Assembly (NCBI RefSeq): GCF_000372725.1
Contig: NW_005199770.1
Coordinates: 1,185,540-1,242,340, forward strand
Origin: Emiliania huxleyi CCMP1516
Taxonomy: Eukaryota; Haptophyta; Isochrysidales; Noelaerhabdaceae
Length of the DNA: 56,801 nt
Direction of reading: 5' to 3'
A program made the translations under genes and the position numbers. Under the pieces are notes generated by a model. That model saw nothing but the letters and a program-made list of their open reading frames with translations, did not search any database and was not told the DNA's origin. This document shows, one piece after another, positions 43,946 to 54,589 of this stretch (positions are counted from its first letter, which is position 1; every line of letters begins with the position of its first letter).

Positions 43946-44795
43946 GGACCCTGGCGACTCGGGATCTCCACGCGCCGCCCGAGCCCTTCCCGCCGTCGCT
44001 CGACTCGACAGCCTTGCCAGCGGCTCCAGCGCTGTCGGCTGCTTCGCCGATCGCACCGCTGCTGTCGGGCAGGCGGTCGACGGGAGGAGGGCGTGTGTGG
44101 GCCTCGAGGCGTTGTGGGAGAGCTAGAGCCGCTCCGCTCGAGGTCGTCGCTCCTGCGGCGGCGGACGAGGGGACTCGTGAGTATTCGAAGGCGGCGCACC
44201 AGACACAACATGAGGGCAATGGCGAAAGAGAAGGGCGCAGTTGAGCGAGACGGCGGGCTGCGGCCGCGAGGCCCCGGCAGGAGAGAGAGCGAGCGGGCGG
44301 GTCCACGAGCGAACTCGAAGGGTGCAGTAGTGAGGAGACGACTGAGCGGGCGTGGCGCTCACCGTCAAAGGATTGGGCTTGGAGGATGATGGAGTCGCGG
44401 CGACGCAGAGCGAGGGAGCGGACATGGGAGCTTTGGCGCCAGAGCTAACTTCACAACCACGGACGGGACGGCGGGCTGTGCACAACACCCGGGAGACGGC
44501 CACGCAGCCGCGCGGTCACGCCTGCAGCGCCGAGCGCGGATCAGCCTAGCGTACACCCCCACGCATCCCCGACGCCGTCTCCAGCGTGGCGGGTGGCGAG
44601 GGAAGCGTGCGACCGCGGCGCGTGCGAGCGCACCGCCACCGGGGCAGCGCAGTGGGCGTGCTCTCGGCCTGGAGGAGGTCGCTAGTCGGAAGGCAAAGCG
44701 CATGGCGCCGCGCCGCAGCGCTTCCTCTCCAAAGCGAGGCAGGAAGCCGCGCCGCTGCAGGGCTTTGCCCCTCACCCGCACCTCGGAAACGATAA

Positions 44796-45254
<459 letters not shown>

Positions 45255-45275
45255 GCACAGCTTCACCCAACCCCC

Positions 45276-45291
45276 GGTGTTTCTAAACACC
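45276..45291 (+). terminator. Histone mRNA 3' stem-loop (H3 copy 2)
   Basis: GGTGTTTCTAAACACC, 22 nt after the stop codon: a 6-bp stem with a 4-nt loop, the same as at the other H3 gene. A (CT)n tract follows at about 45304-45325. Confidence 0.8.
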
Positions 45292-45701
45292 ACCCTTTTC
45301 CATCTCTCTCTCTCTCTCTCTCTCGGTCGGCAACGTGGCAGCTAGTCGAGGGACTCGGGGTAGTTGTGGCACCCCCCTGAGTGAGGACATGAGCTGCGCC
45401 CTGTGTCCGACCCCTTTTGCGCAGCAACACCTTAAAAACTTTTAGGCCCTCCAAATTCGGGTTGGAGCGTAGCGGAGTGGGCGGCCCCGAGTTTGAAAAG
45501 GGCCCCGAGTTTAAGCGCTTGCGTCCTAGCCTCTCCAACAACGCCTCCCCGGCGCAGAGGGCCCCCCGGAGGGATGCACAACCGCTCCACGCCACGCCGC
45601 TTGCGGCGCTCCTTCCGCTGGAGTGGCGTGCGTTATTCTTTTCACCCGAACCGCAAGGGCCATCGCTGCCACCGCTGCCGTGTGTCAGCCTCTGCCCGAG
45701 A

Positions 45702-46541
45702 ATGCCGAGGCCGGCGCAGGTCGCGCCGCCTGGCCACAGCCTGCAGCACAGCCTGCTCGACGACGGCGCGTGGGAGGAGCGCGTGGTGCGCGACCTCGTC
45801 CCGGACCAGCGCGGCCTCATCGTCGCGGTCGACCACTTCCTGTCGCCCGACGAGTGCTGGGCCCTCGTGACGGCGGCGAGCTCGATCGGGCTGCAGCCTC
45901 CGCGGCCAGACGACCTGCGGCCGAAGAAGGGCGAGGCCTTCCTGTGCCGCGAGACGCTCGCGCTGGTGGACCAGCCGCTCGCCGCGCGGCTGTGGCGCCG
46001 GCTCCTCCCGCTCCTGCCTCCCCTCGACGGCCGTTCGCCGGTCGGGCTGCACGGAGACGTGCACGGCGCGGGCGGCGCGTCGCTGCTCAAGTTCTACCGC
46101 TACCGCCGCGGCCACTCGTTCGGGCTGCACGTCGACACCAGCCACAAGGGCGGCGGGCCGGGCGAGGAGACCGAGTTCACTCTGCTCGTCTACCTCAACA
46201 CGCAGGGAGAGGCGGTGGCCGGCGAGGCGGCCGGCGAGGAGGCGCAGCAGCCGCTCGTGGGCGGCGACACGGTCTTCATGCGGACGGCGAAGGCGGAGCT
46301 CTGCCGCGTGAGCCCGCGCGCGGGGGTGGCGCTGCTGCACGCGCACGGCCGCCGCTGCTGCATGCACGAGGCGGAGGAGGTGAGGCGCGGCGTCAAGTGG
46401 GTGCTCCGCGCGGACGTCCTCTACCGCAGGGTGGACGCCGCCGCGCCGCCGCCCGGGGCGCCCCTCGCCGCTGGGGCCGGGGCCGGCGGCGGACGGCGGA
46501 GAGGGAAGGCCGGTCGGCCGGTGACGCCGTGTGAGAGCTGA
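45702..46541 (+). CDS. 2-oxoglutarate/Fe(II)-dependent oxygenase, prolyl 4-hydroxylase-like
   Basis: ATG 45702 to TGA, 279 aa, intronless. The frame is open further upstream but that part overlaps a dispersed repeat, so this ATG is preferred. Double-stranded beta-helix features: FYRYRRGHSFGLHVDTS with HxD (His143, Asp145), FTLLVYLN, GGDTVF, and the distal ligand MHEAEEV (His222) followed by RRGVKWVLRADVLY with Lys232 for 2-oxoglutarate. The family hydroxylates proline or other side chains using O2 and 2-oxoglutarate. No signal peptide or ER motif is seen, so a cytosolic or nuclear enzyme is more likely than a collagen-type hydroxylase. It converges with the RING/AP2 gene, 213 bp apart. Confidence 0.85.
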   Translation: MPRPAQVAPPGHSLQHSLLDDGAWEERVVRDLVPDQRGLIVAVDHFLSPDECWALVTAASSIGLQPPRPDDLRPKKGEAFLCRETLALVDQPLAARLWRRLLPLLPPLDGRSPVGLHGDVHGAGGASLLKFYRYRRGHSFGLHVDTSHKGGGPGEETEFTLLVYLNTQGEAVAGEAAGEEAQQPLVGGDTVFMRTAKAELCRVSPRAGVALLHAHGRRCCMHEAEEVRRGVKWVLRADVLYRRVDAAAPPPGAPLAAGAGAGGGRRRGKAGRPVTPCES

Positions 46542-46754
46542 GGGAGAATAGAGTGTGAGGGAGAGACTCACATTGTTAGTTACGAATAGAATCATGAGGA
46601 ACCCTTTTTCCCGTGGTGTGCTGTGTGTGAGAGATCTCTCTCTATAAAGCCGTAGGAGTAAAGCCGTACTGTACGTACAGGAACTATACACTATTTTCGT
46701 CATTCGTTGACTTCCCCCCGCTTCTCTGGACATCGAGCTGTCTCTTTCCTCCCG

Positions 46755-47882
46755 CTACAGTCTCGCCTTCGCCCTCGCAATCTCCAGGGCGCCCAACTCC
46801 GCGGTGTGAAAACATCCAAGTGTGTGCGTCCGCCCGCCCGAATGGAAGCGCGCGAGGAAGCGGCGACGCCCATGGGGCACGGCAAACACGCCCTTGTACG
46901 CCGTCGCTTGAGACCGCTCACCATCCTTGCTGCTCGCGGAGCGGGGTGCGGTTTCGAGCGTCAGCCCCTCGCTTTCAGCGAGGCGAAGCGCCTCCTGGCT
47001 GCTCATCGGTGTCGCTTCGCGCTCGACCGCCGCGGCGAGAGAGGCGGCCAACTCCGGGCCGAGGTGGCGCGAGTAGCGAGCTGCCGCCTCCTCCGCGGTG
47101 GCAAACATGCCGAGCGACTTGTGATCGTCGGCCCTAGCCTGCCAAGGCTTCTTCTTCGCCTTCTCGCTCGCGTTGTATGTCACGTTCTTGTAGCCCGACT
47201 TGCTGTGCCAAATGCTGCGTACAAGGGGCAACGGCTCCGCCTCAGTCGCCGGCGCGTTGGCGCCTGCCATCTTTCGACGCTGCAGCCTCCCGCCCTGGTA
47301 CAGTAGCGCCGAACGCTTCGCACTGGTGTCCAGCGCTGGCACGGGCAAGGCCACCCCATCGAGAATCACGGCCTCGCGATCCCCACCGTCGGTGGCGGCC
47401 GAGCCGGCGGCCTGCCTCAGCTCCTCCCGCAGCATTTGGCTGCCGCCGTCCGCATCGCGAACACGCTTGCCGCCGCTCCTCCTTGCAAGCTGGGGCTCAT
47501 CACTGCGCATAGTGGGCGCAGTAGGCCGGCGGGCTGCGCAAGCCATACAGCGGCTGACCGCCATGGGATTGCTCAGCGTGCATGACGTGCATGGCCACGA
47601 GTCGGAAGGAGCGGACGGCATCCCATCGGCCTCTATGCGTACGGATGAGGGTGCTGCTGCTCCGCTGAGCTCCGCGAACGCAGCATCCGCACGCAAAGAC
47701 CGGTGCGAAGGAATGCGCGCCCTGCATGTCGGGCACTCCTTCTTGACGTTGAGCGCAGCCTTAATGCATTCCTCGCAGAAGCGGTGGCCGCAGCCCGTGA
47801 CCACAGGCGCCTGAATGTCCTCCCAGCAGACTGGGCAGCGCCGTGCAAACGCCGTCGCCTTGGCGGCGGCTCGCGACGTCAT
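46755..47882 (-). CDS. RING finger plus RanBP2 zinc finger plus two AP2-like domains
   Basis: ATG 47882 to TAG 46755-46757... frame read on the minus strand, 375 aa, intronless. Residues 16-53 are a C3HC4 RING (Cys16, 19, 31, His33, Cys36, 39, 50, 53; GCGHRFCEEC). Residues 95-116 are a RanBP2-type zinc finger (WPCTSCTLSNP, then CMACAARRP). Residues about 222-275 (SGYKNVTYNASE, then SLGMFATAEEAAARYSR) and about 325-372 (TAYKGVFAVPHGRRRFLARF, then LGCFHTAELGALEIARAKA) both look like AP2/ERF DNA-binding domains. A RING suggests E3 ubiquitin ligase activity, the RanBP2 finger binds ubiquitin or RNA, and AP2 domains bind DNA, so a chromatin- or promoter-tethered ligase is possible. Same strand as the next RING gene. 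Confidence 0.85.
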   Translation of the reverse strand: MTSRAAAKATAFARRCPVCWEDIQAPVVTGCGHRFCEECIKAALNVKKECPTCRARIPSHRSLRADAAFAELSGAAAPSSVRIEADGMPSAPSDSWPCTSCTLSNPMAVSRCMACAARRPTAPTMRSDEPQLARRSGGKRVRDADGGSQMLREELRQAAGSAATDGGDREAVILDGVALPVPALDTSAKRSALLYQGGRLQRRKMAGANAPATEAEPLPLVRSIWHSKSGYKNVTYNASEKAKKKPWQARADDHKSLGMFATAEEAAARYSRHLGPELAASLAAAVEREATPMSSQEALRLAESEGLTLETAPRSASSKDGERSQATAYKGVFAVPHGRRRFLARFHSGGRTHTLGCFHTAELGALEIARAKARL

Positions 47883-48123
47883 GAAGACCAAGCCTCAGGC
47901 GCCGTTCTCCGGCTGGTTCGGGCTCCCTCGAGGGTAGGTAGCGTTGCCCCCAATGGCCCCACTGCGGCGCGGTACTACTAAAAAACTGAGCAAAGAGTAG
48001 TCTGTGTGTGGGGGGGGAGGGGGGGGGGGGGGCAGTCACCCCTCGCTCTCCTGAAGAAAAATGTTACTCCAAGTGCTCCAAGTTCCGTGCACCTGAAAAA
48101 GAGGGTAAATGAAGCCATATACC

Positions 48124-49494
48124 TCAGGACGGATATATCCGCAGGCGCGAGGCGATGGTTTTGCGGCAGATCGGGCAGGAGGCAAGGCTCGATGCGCACT
48201 TGCCGCAGGAGCAAACGTGTCCGCACGGCACGAATGCCATGCAGCTCGGCGTGTCCATGCAGACGACGCAGAGGCCGGCTCCACCGTCGCGCGGGGACGC
48301 CTCTGGCGCCATGTCCGCCGGCGTAGACGAAGCCTTCCGCGTCTTCTTCTTCTTCTGGCTCCGCTTGCTCGCATTGGGCACAGGTGCAGGCCCCTCTTCT
48401 TCAGCCAGCAGCAGCGCTGCCATAGCGTCTGCGGCCGCTGCGGCCTCCGCCGTCGGTGGCGCGGCAAGCCGTCCCGCGTCCCGGCGCGCCTCGCGAAGCA
48501 GCGTGACGCACCGTCGAGCGGCGGGCGTGTTGCCCGCTGCGCTTGCAAAGGAGAGCGCCGTCCAGCCGTGGCTTGTGACGGAAGCATGCGCCGCGCCGGC
48601 TTCGAGCAAGGTCTGCACCACACGAAACTCGGCCTGTTCCGCCGCCACCATGAGCGCTGTCTGCCCGTTAAAGGTCTGCCCATCGGACGCCGTCAAATTG
48701 TGCAGGCTCGCCGCGACGTTGGCGCGGGCTTCAAGCAGCATATTGACGAAGGCGTTGGCGCCCAGACAACAGGCGGCGATCAACGGGGTGCTACCATCCT
48801 CGTGAACAGGCAGATCGACGTCGGCGCCATGCTCGATGAGCAGGCGCGCACAGCGCAGGTGCGAATCTGCGCATTCTTGAGAGACCATCGTTTCGTGCAG
48901 CGCCGAGGCTCCGCTGCGAGCGTCGCGTGCGGCGGTCACACTTGCCCGCGCCTCAAGAAGCTGGCGAACGACATCCTCGTGCCCGCCGCGGCATGCGTAG
49001 AACAGCGGTGTGCGCCGGTGGTTGCAATCGCTCGTCCAATCGACAACAGCACCCCAATCGAGCAGCACCGCGACGTTCTCCGCGCAGCCAACTTGCGCGG
49101 CAATCGAGAGCGCCGTGACGCGCCGAGGTTTCTCCTCATCAGCGATGTCGATTGCCTCGCGGTTGGGACCAAGGCCGTCTCGCTCGAGACACTCAAGAAC
49201 GCCAGCCGCGTCTGGGCGCCCTGCTTTCGCGATGAGCAGCTGCGCCTTCGACGCCTCCAGCTGGGCATAGGTGACACGTTCAGTCTCACTCAACTTGCCG
49301 ACCGGTCCGTTGGGAGCCTTCCAGAGAGCAAGGCCAGTCGCCTCGTCAAAGCGCTGCAACATGTTGGGCCGGTGTCGGGCCGCGAGTTGACTCCCGCTAT
49401 CAACATAGGCGGGGAGACCTCGCTGCAGCACTCGCCGCAATGGGACCACTCCCGACAATCTGACCAAAAGTATGGATGTGTTAATTCTCAACAT
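48124..49494 (-). CDS. Ankyrin-repeat protein with C-terminal RING finger (E3 ligase-like)
   Basis: ATG 49494 (alternative 49362) to the stop at 48124, about 456 aa, no intron needed. About six ankyrin repeats lie at residues 125-345 (TALSIAAQVGCAENVAVLLD, TPLFYACRGGHEDVVRQLLE, CARLLIEHGADVDLPVHEDG, TALMVAAEQAEFRVVQTLLE). A lysine-rich linker (KRSQKKKKTRK) follows, then a C3HC4 RING (LCVVCMDTPSCMAFVPCGHV, then CPICRKTI) in the layout of XIAP- and Mind-bomb-type ligases. Ankyrin repeats would select the target and the RING recruit an E2. It lies 241 bp upstream of the other RING gene on the same strand. Confidence 0.88.
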   Translation of the reverse strand: MLRINTSILLVRLSGVVPLRRVLQRGLPAYVDSGSQLAARHRPNMLQRFDEATGLALWKAPNGPVGKLSETERVTYAQLEASKAQLLIAKAGRPDAAGVLECLERDGLGPNREAIDIADEEKPRRVTALSIAAQVGCAENVAVLLDWGAVVDWTSDCNHRRTPLFYACRGGHEDVVRQLLEARASVTAARDARSGASALHETMVSQECADSHLRCARLLIEHGADVDLPVHEDGSTPLIAACCLGANAFVNMLLEARANVAASLHNLTASDGQTFNGQTALMVAAEQAEFRVVQTLLEAGAAHASVTSHGWTALSFASAAGNTPAARRCVTLLREARRDAGRLAAPPTAEAAAAADAMAALLLAEEEGPAPVPNASKRSQKKKKTRKASSTPADMAPEASPRDGGAGLCVVCMDTPSCMAFVPCGHVCSCGKCASSLASCPICRKTIASRLRIYPS

Positions 49495-49748
49495 GGTGTG
49501 CACCCGAGGTACGCGATGGACTCAATACTCAGCGCGACGACAGCGCCACACACACACCCGACACATGCGCCCTCCCGCTCCCCGACACGCGGCTCCTCGC
49601 TCGCGCGTCGTCTCCTCTCCGCCGGCCATCCGGCCGCAGCTGCAACTCCACTCCCCGCACTCGCCGGTCTCTCCTCTCGCCTCTCGAGCGGGCGCCGCGC
49701 GCTGCAGCCTCCGCGTGCCGCAGCCTCCGCGCCGCCCGCCGCCCGCTG

Positions 49749-52700
49749 TCATCGGAGCAGGAACGGCTGCTCGTCCTCGTCCGAGGAGGAGGAGGAGGCT
49801 GCCGACGACCGCTCGGGCGCGGCGCGCTGGATCATGGGGCGCTCGTCGGCGCGGGCGGTGCCGAGCTGCCGCTCGATCCGCTCCAGTGCGAGCGCGAGCG
49901 CCGCCTGCTGCGCGTCCAGACGCCGCACCAGCGCGAGCATCTGCGCCTGCTGCTGCTGCATCTGCACCTGCTGCTGCCGCTGCACCTGCACCTGCTGCTG
50001 CGTCGCCGCCAGCTGAGACGCCTCGAGCGCGGGGCCGCCGCCGCCGCCCCCCCGCTCCCAGCCCCGCTCGGCGGCGGTTGCGAGCGGCGAGCGGGGATGG
50101 AGCCACTCCTCCTCCGCGCGGCGGCGCTGCTGCGGCGACGTCGGGTCCGACGCCTCCTCCGCCAATGCGCCGGCGAGCGCCGCAGGCAAGTCCGCGCCGG
50201 CGGCGCAGGAGGAGGCGGGCGCGTCGGGGCGGGCGAAGACGTTGGACGCGGAGCGGTGGTGGCGCGGCAGCGGCGCCGGCAGGCGGGGCAGGTTTGGAGT
50301 CGTCTTGCTCGCCCGCACAGGGGCGGCGGGGAAGCGGTCCAGGTGTCGGCCGTGGTGGTGGGGCGGCTGCAAGCCGCACGCGCCGTGCCAGGAGCGCTCG
50401 TCGCGGCTGCCGCTCATGCTGCTGCCCGCCATGCTGCCGCCGCCGCGCAGCTCCGTGCGCGACGCCTGCTTCATGATTGCCGTCGCGCGGTTGCGCGTGC
50501 CGACGCCGCCGCCGCGCAGGCCGCCCCAGCCGACCCGCTCGCCGCCGAGCCCCTTCGGGCTGCTCATGCCCGGCGGGGGCGGCGGGCCGTACCCCTTGGG
50601 CGCCCACCCGGGCGGGGGTGGCACCCCGCGTGCCGGTGGGCTGCCCACTGCCACCCTGCCGGCAGGGCTGCCCGCGTCGCGCGGCGGCGAGTAGTCACGG
50701 CGCAGCTTTGGGGAGCGGTGCGGCGAGAGGCGGCGCGGCGGAGAGACGAGCGACGGCGCGCCTGGAGGAGCGCGAGCGGGGGGGGAGAGGGGGGGGGGAG
50801 AAGGGGGGGGGCGACAGTGAGCCGAGTCGCGCCGAGACTCGCGGCGGAGACGCGCGCGAGAGAGAGTGCGCGCGCCGCTCGACGCGTCGCGCGAGTGGCC
50901 GGCGGAGCAGCCGCCCGCCGAGTGGCGGCCTGTGCACAGCGGGAGGGTGTGAAGAGGCGCCGCACGCAGCCGCCCGAGCGGCCGCCGCCCCGTCCGCGCT
51001 GGCGCGCCGTGCTGGCTGGCGGGCTTTGCGCTCATGCGAGGGTACGTGTCGGACGCGGCGCCGCTCGCGCCCCCTAGGCCGACGCCGACGACGCCGCGGT
51101 CGTAGAGCCACTCGACGTCGAGGTCGGGGAAGATGGTGTGGCAGTACTCGAAGAAGGTGATGCCGCCCGTCTTGCCCTCGTCGAAGAGGCGGAAGAGGCG
51201 GCGCGCCTCGGAGGGGGTGTACTCGAGGCCGAGCTCCTCGCAAAAGACGCGAAACTCGAGGTAGTCGAGATAGCCCGAGCCGTGCGTGTCCGCGTCCTCA
51301 AAGAGCTTCTGGATGCCGAGGAGCGAGATGTTGCGGTCGATGCACGTGCGCTGCACCTGATATGGGGGAGATATGGGGAGATATGGGGAGACATGGGGAG
51401 ACATGGGGAGATGCTGCGGTCGATGCACGTGCGCTGCACCTGCAGCACGAAGGCCATCGTCGCGCGCTCCTCCCACGCGATGACGAAATTGTTGCCCACG
51501 ATAGCGAGCGGCATCGCGATGAGCACCTACGCGGACGCGCCGGGGAAGGCTCGCGCACGGCGCAAGCAAGGCGGATGCGAGGGTGCGCCGTGGGGAGCAC
51601 CACGCCCGCGAAGATGGCGAGCGAGCAGACCTACGCTTGTGAGCGAGTTGTGAGTGAGCGATGGCACTCGTCGACCGAGAAGAAGAGGTGGCGAGCGAGC
51701 AGGCCATCTTGCCGAGGTGCCCCTCGGGCGACACGTCGCCGTACCCGACCGTCGTGAAGGTGACGATCATGCACCTGCCAGCCGCCCGCACAGCGTGAAG
51801 ACGCGCTCCTCACACCCGCAGAGCGCCGTGCTAAAGGCGTGAAGTGTGCAGGAAGTGCCTAGGAAGTGTGCAGGGAGAGTGCAGGGAGTGTGCAGGACGT
51901 GTGCACGAAGTGTCTAGAGGCGGCGTCGGCACCAGATCGCCATATCTCCCCATATCTCCCCATAGAGCTCTATCTCCCCATATCTCTAGAGGCGGCGTCG
52001 GCACCAGATCGCCTCGCCGAGGTCGTTGTACGGGCTGCCGCCCTCAGTCGCGTTGCCGCCCGCGAGCACCTCGAGCTCGATGTGCTCAAGGTAGTAGATG
52101 ATTGCGCCTGACAGCCGCGAGTCGGGGGGGACGCGTCGTGGACGGGTTCGCGTGGGGCGCGCCACGCCGCCACGCGCAAAGGGGGGCGCCGAAGAAGAAT
52201 GCGCCGATGAGCAGGAAGGTGAAGGGCACGGCGAGGGCGCGGGTCGAGAGCCGGATCGCGCGGTACAGCACCGTCGTGTCGGGGTTGAGGCGCGCTATCT
52301 TGAGGATCCGCACCTGACCGCAGCCGGCAGCCGTCGCGTGAGGGGACGCGACGCCGCGCGCGCGGAGGAGGGGGCGCGGCGTCGCGAGGCAGGGGAAGCG
52401 GAGGGGATCGGAGGGGATCGGAGGGGATCGGAGGAATCTGAGGTCTGTTTGAGAGAAGCTGAGGGAAACTGAGGGGATCGGAGGGGATCGGAGGGAATCG
52501 GAGGGGGTCGGAGGGGGTCGATGGGTGGCGCACGACGCGGAAGACGCGGAGGAACGCGCGCAGAGTCTCGATCACGTCGTCGTCGTCGCTGTCGTCGTCC
52601 GCCATCGCGCAGCGGTCGAGCTCGTACCTGGCGGAAGGCTCCGAGAGGGCTGACGGAGGCTCCTCGCCGCAGTGTACGCAGCCAACGGTCGAGCTGGCAC

Positions 52701-54019
52701 CCGGCGGCGGTGGCGAGGACGAGGGCGACATAGTCGGGCAGCACCGAGACGAGGTCAATCCACCAGTAGGCGGAGAAGCACATCTCCTTGCAGGAGCGCC
52801 TAATGAGTGTTAATGAGTGCTAATGAGTGCTAATGAGTGTTGACTAGAAGCACATCTCCTTGCAGGAGGAGCGCCTACTCCCGGCCAAGCCTCGGCTGAG
52901 ACCCCGGCTCCCGTCGGCGAGACAGGACCCTCCTCGGGAGGAGCGCTTCGAGACGGTGCGCAGGACGAGCTCGATAGTGAAGAAGCCAGTGAGGACCTGT
53001 GAAGAAGTGCGAAGAAGCGCGAAGAAGCGTGAAGAAGTGTGAAGAAGCGTGAAGAAGCCAGTGAGGCTCTCTCACACACGGCGGGTGTGGAGAGGGGGCG
53101 AGCCCCGGGGAGGAGGGTGTGCGGAGAGAGGCGGGGGCAGGCCACCCAGCTCAGCACCCAGATCGCGCACTCGTTGAGCCGGTCCGCGCCTGCAGGAAGG
53201 TTCCGAGAAGCGTCTCGAGCTGCTGCTCGGCTCGTCCGGACGCGGCGTGTGCGTCGAGCCGCGCCAAACGAGTTTGTGGCGACCATCATCAGGATGACCT
53301 GGGCGATGATCGCGAGCGTCACGGTCAGCGTGAAGACAAAGGCGCCTGCAGGGAGGTTCGGAGACACACGGCTCAGGGCGGCGGCAGCCACGCGGTGCGA
53401 GGTGCGAGAGAGGCAGCGAGGTCGCGCCGGGCGAGGACTGCCAGTCCTCGAGGAAGAGCTGGAGGCGCATGCGCCAGTCGCCCGTCTGGTGCGCGTACTT
53501 GACCCACGCGTAGTGCCGCGCCGCCGGGTCGTAGTACCCGAGGTCGATCTGGTCACCGCTCTCGAGGCTCTCGCGCAGCGGCACGCGCGACGAGGCGCGC
53601 CGGCCGTCGGTGACGGCGCGGCTCTTTCCGTCGAGCTGCGGCCGCTGCCGGAACAGCCGCTCCTGGTCCTCAAAGTACGCGATGTGCGCGTCCGAGAGCC
53701 GGTGGTGGGAGTCCTCCTCGCCGGGCGTTGCTGGGCTCGCGCCGCCAGCGCCGCGCCGTCGCCGCGCCGTCCCGCTCCCGCCGCACGGCGACTGCCCCGC
53801 CGCCGCGCCTTCGGCGGTCGCCGCCTGCCCCTCCGCCGCCGGCTCGAGCTCTGTCTCACGAGACGACTGCTCTGAGGCTGTGTCGAGGTTGCGGGACGAC
53901 CGCCGAAAGCGGATGCCGCGGCCGGCGGGCCTCGTCTTGACGGCTGGCGGCAGATTCAGTGGCGGCGGTACGCAGGTGAGGCTCCCCGCCGTAGCCGGCA
54001 GAGGCTCATCGGCCGCCAT
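49749..54019 (-). CDS. Voltage-gated K+ channel with EF hands
   Basis: Twelve exons join in frame to 993 aa: 54019-53428, 53345-53265, 53189-53146, 52996-52947, 52799-52701, 52627-52534, 52313-52190, 52107-52005, 51774-51705, 51630-51601, 51526-51440 and 51356-49749. S1 is about 199-224 (FVFTLTVTLAIIAQVILMMV), S2 about 228-257, S3 about 265-289 (YWWIDLVSVLPDYVALVLA), S4 about 308-330 (LRAFLRVFRVVRILKIARL), S5 about 341-367, filter TTVGYGD at 403-409, and S6 about 418-450 (IFAGVVLIAMPLAIVGNNF). Two EF-hand loops follow (481-492 and about 521-532, DEGKTGGITFFE). The long tail is Pro/Arg/Ser-rich with a Gln-rich coiled coil near the end. S4 indicates voltage sensing and the EF hands suggest Ca2+ control. 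Introns 1, 2, 4, 7 and 9 have GC donors. Confidence 0.93.
51913..52012 (-). repeat. 28-nt donor-site duplication in channel intron 8
   Basis: 51985-52012 spans the end of exon 8 and its GT donor. An identical 28-nt copy lies inside the intron at 51913-51940, separated by CATATCTCCC-type repeats. The intron therefore contains a second complete donor site. Confidence 0.95.
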
Positions 54020-54589
54020 TGGGCGCCGGCGCAAGCGCGCGCTCTGGAAGGCGCTCGAAAAGTGGGGGGGCGGGCTCGTTCTTGGAGCGTCGCGCGAAAA
54101 AGAATTTTACAACAAAAAGTCCCGTGCCCAGTCCTGTGCCCAGTGTCGTGCGAAAAAGAAATTCGGGCGAACGCGTGAGCCGACACGCGGCCGGACACAG
54201 GAAGTGCTTCGAGATACTGGCGCTATCGCACTGCTGCCACTGGCGACAAAGCTCCCTCGCACGACACTGCTCACTGGGCACGGCGCACGGCGCTTTTCTC
54301 ACAGAGCTCTCTCGCGGCGGCCTCTCTCTCAGAAGTGGTCATCTCAGCTCTCTCGTGCTCAAAAGTGCTCAAAGCTCAGGACCCTCGCACGACACTGGGC
54401 ACGGGACTAGCGCGCTCTGGCACTAACAAAGGTACACTACAGGACCCTTTGGCCTCACAAATAGGAAATAGCTCGCGCGGCCTTGGCAGGCGGGCGGCCT
54501 CGCTCGCGGCTTGCCGAGGCGCCGATGTGAGTTCGCCCAGCGCCGCGACCAGCAGTGCCTCGGCCTCAGCGCGCCACCGCGTGCGGCAG
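54020..54589. other. Repeat-rich intergenic sequence
   Basis: Contains a duplicated CCCAGT(C/G)(C/T)(T/C)GTGC-type motif (54128-54152) and AAAAAGAATTTNACAACA, which also occurs near 22614. No gene start was recognised. The open frame that becomes the extracellular repeat protein begins after a TGA at about 54176. Confidence 0.4.

Noticed and set aside
46755..47882. Reading the AP2-like repeats as a homing-endonuclease-derived mobile element
   Set aside because: No HNH or other nuclease motif is present in the frame.
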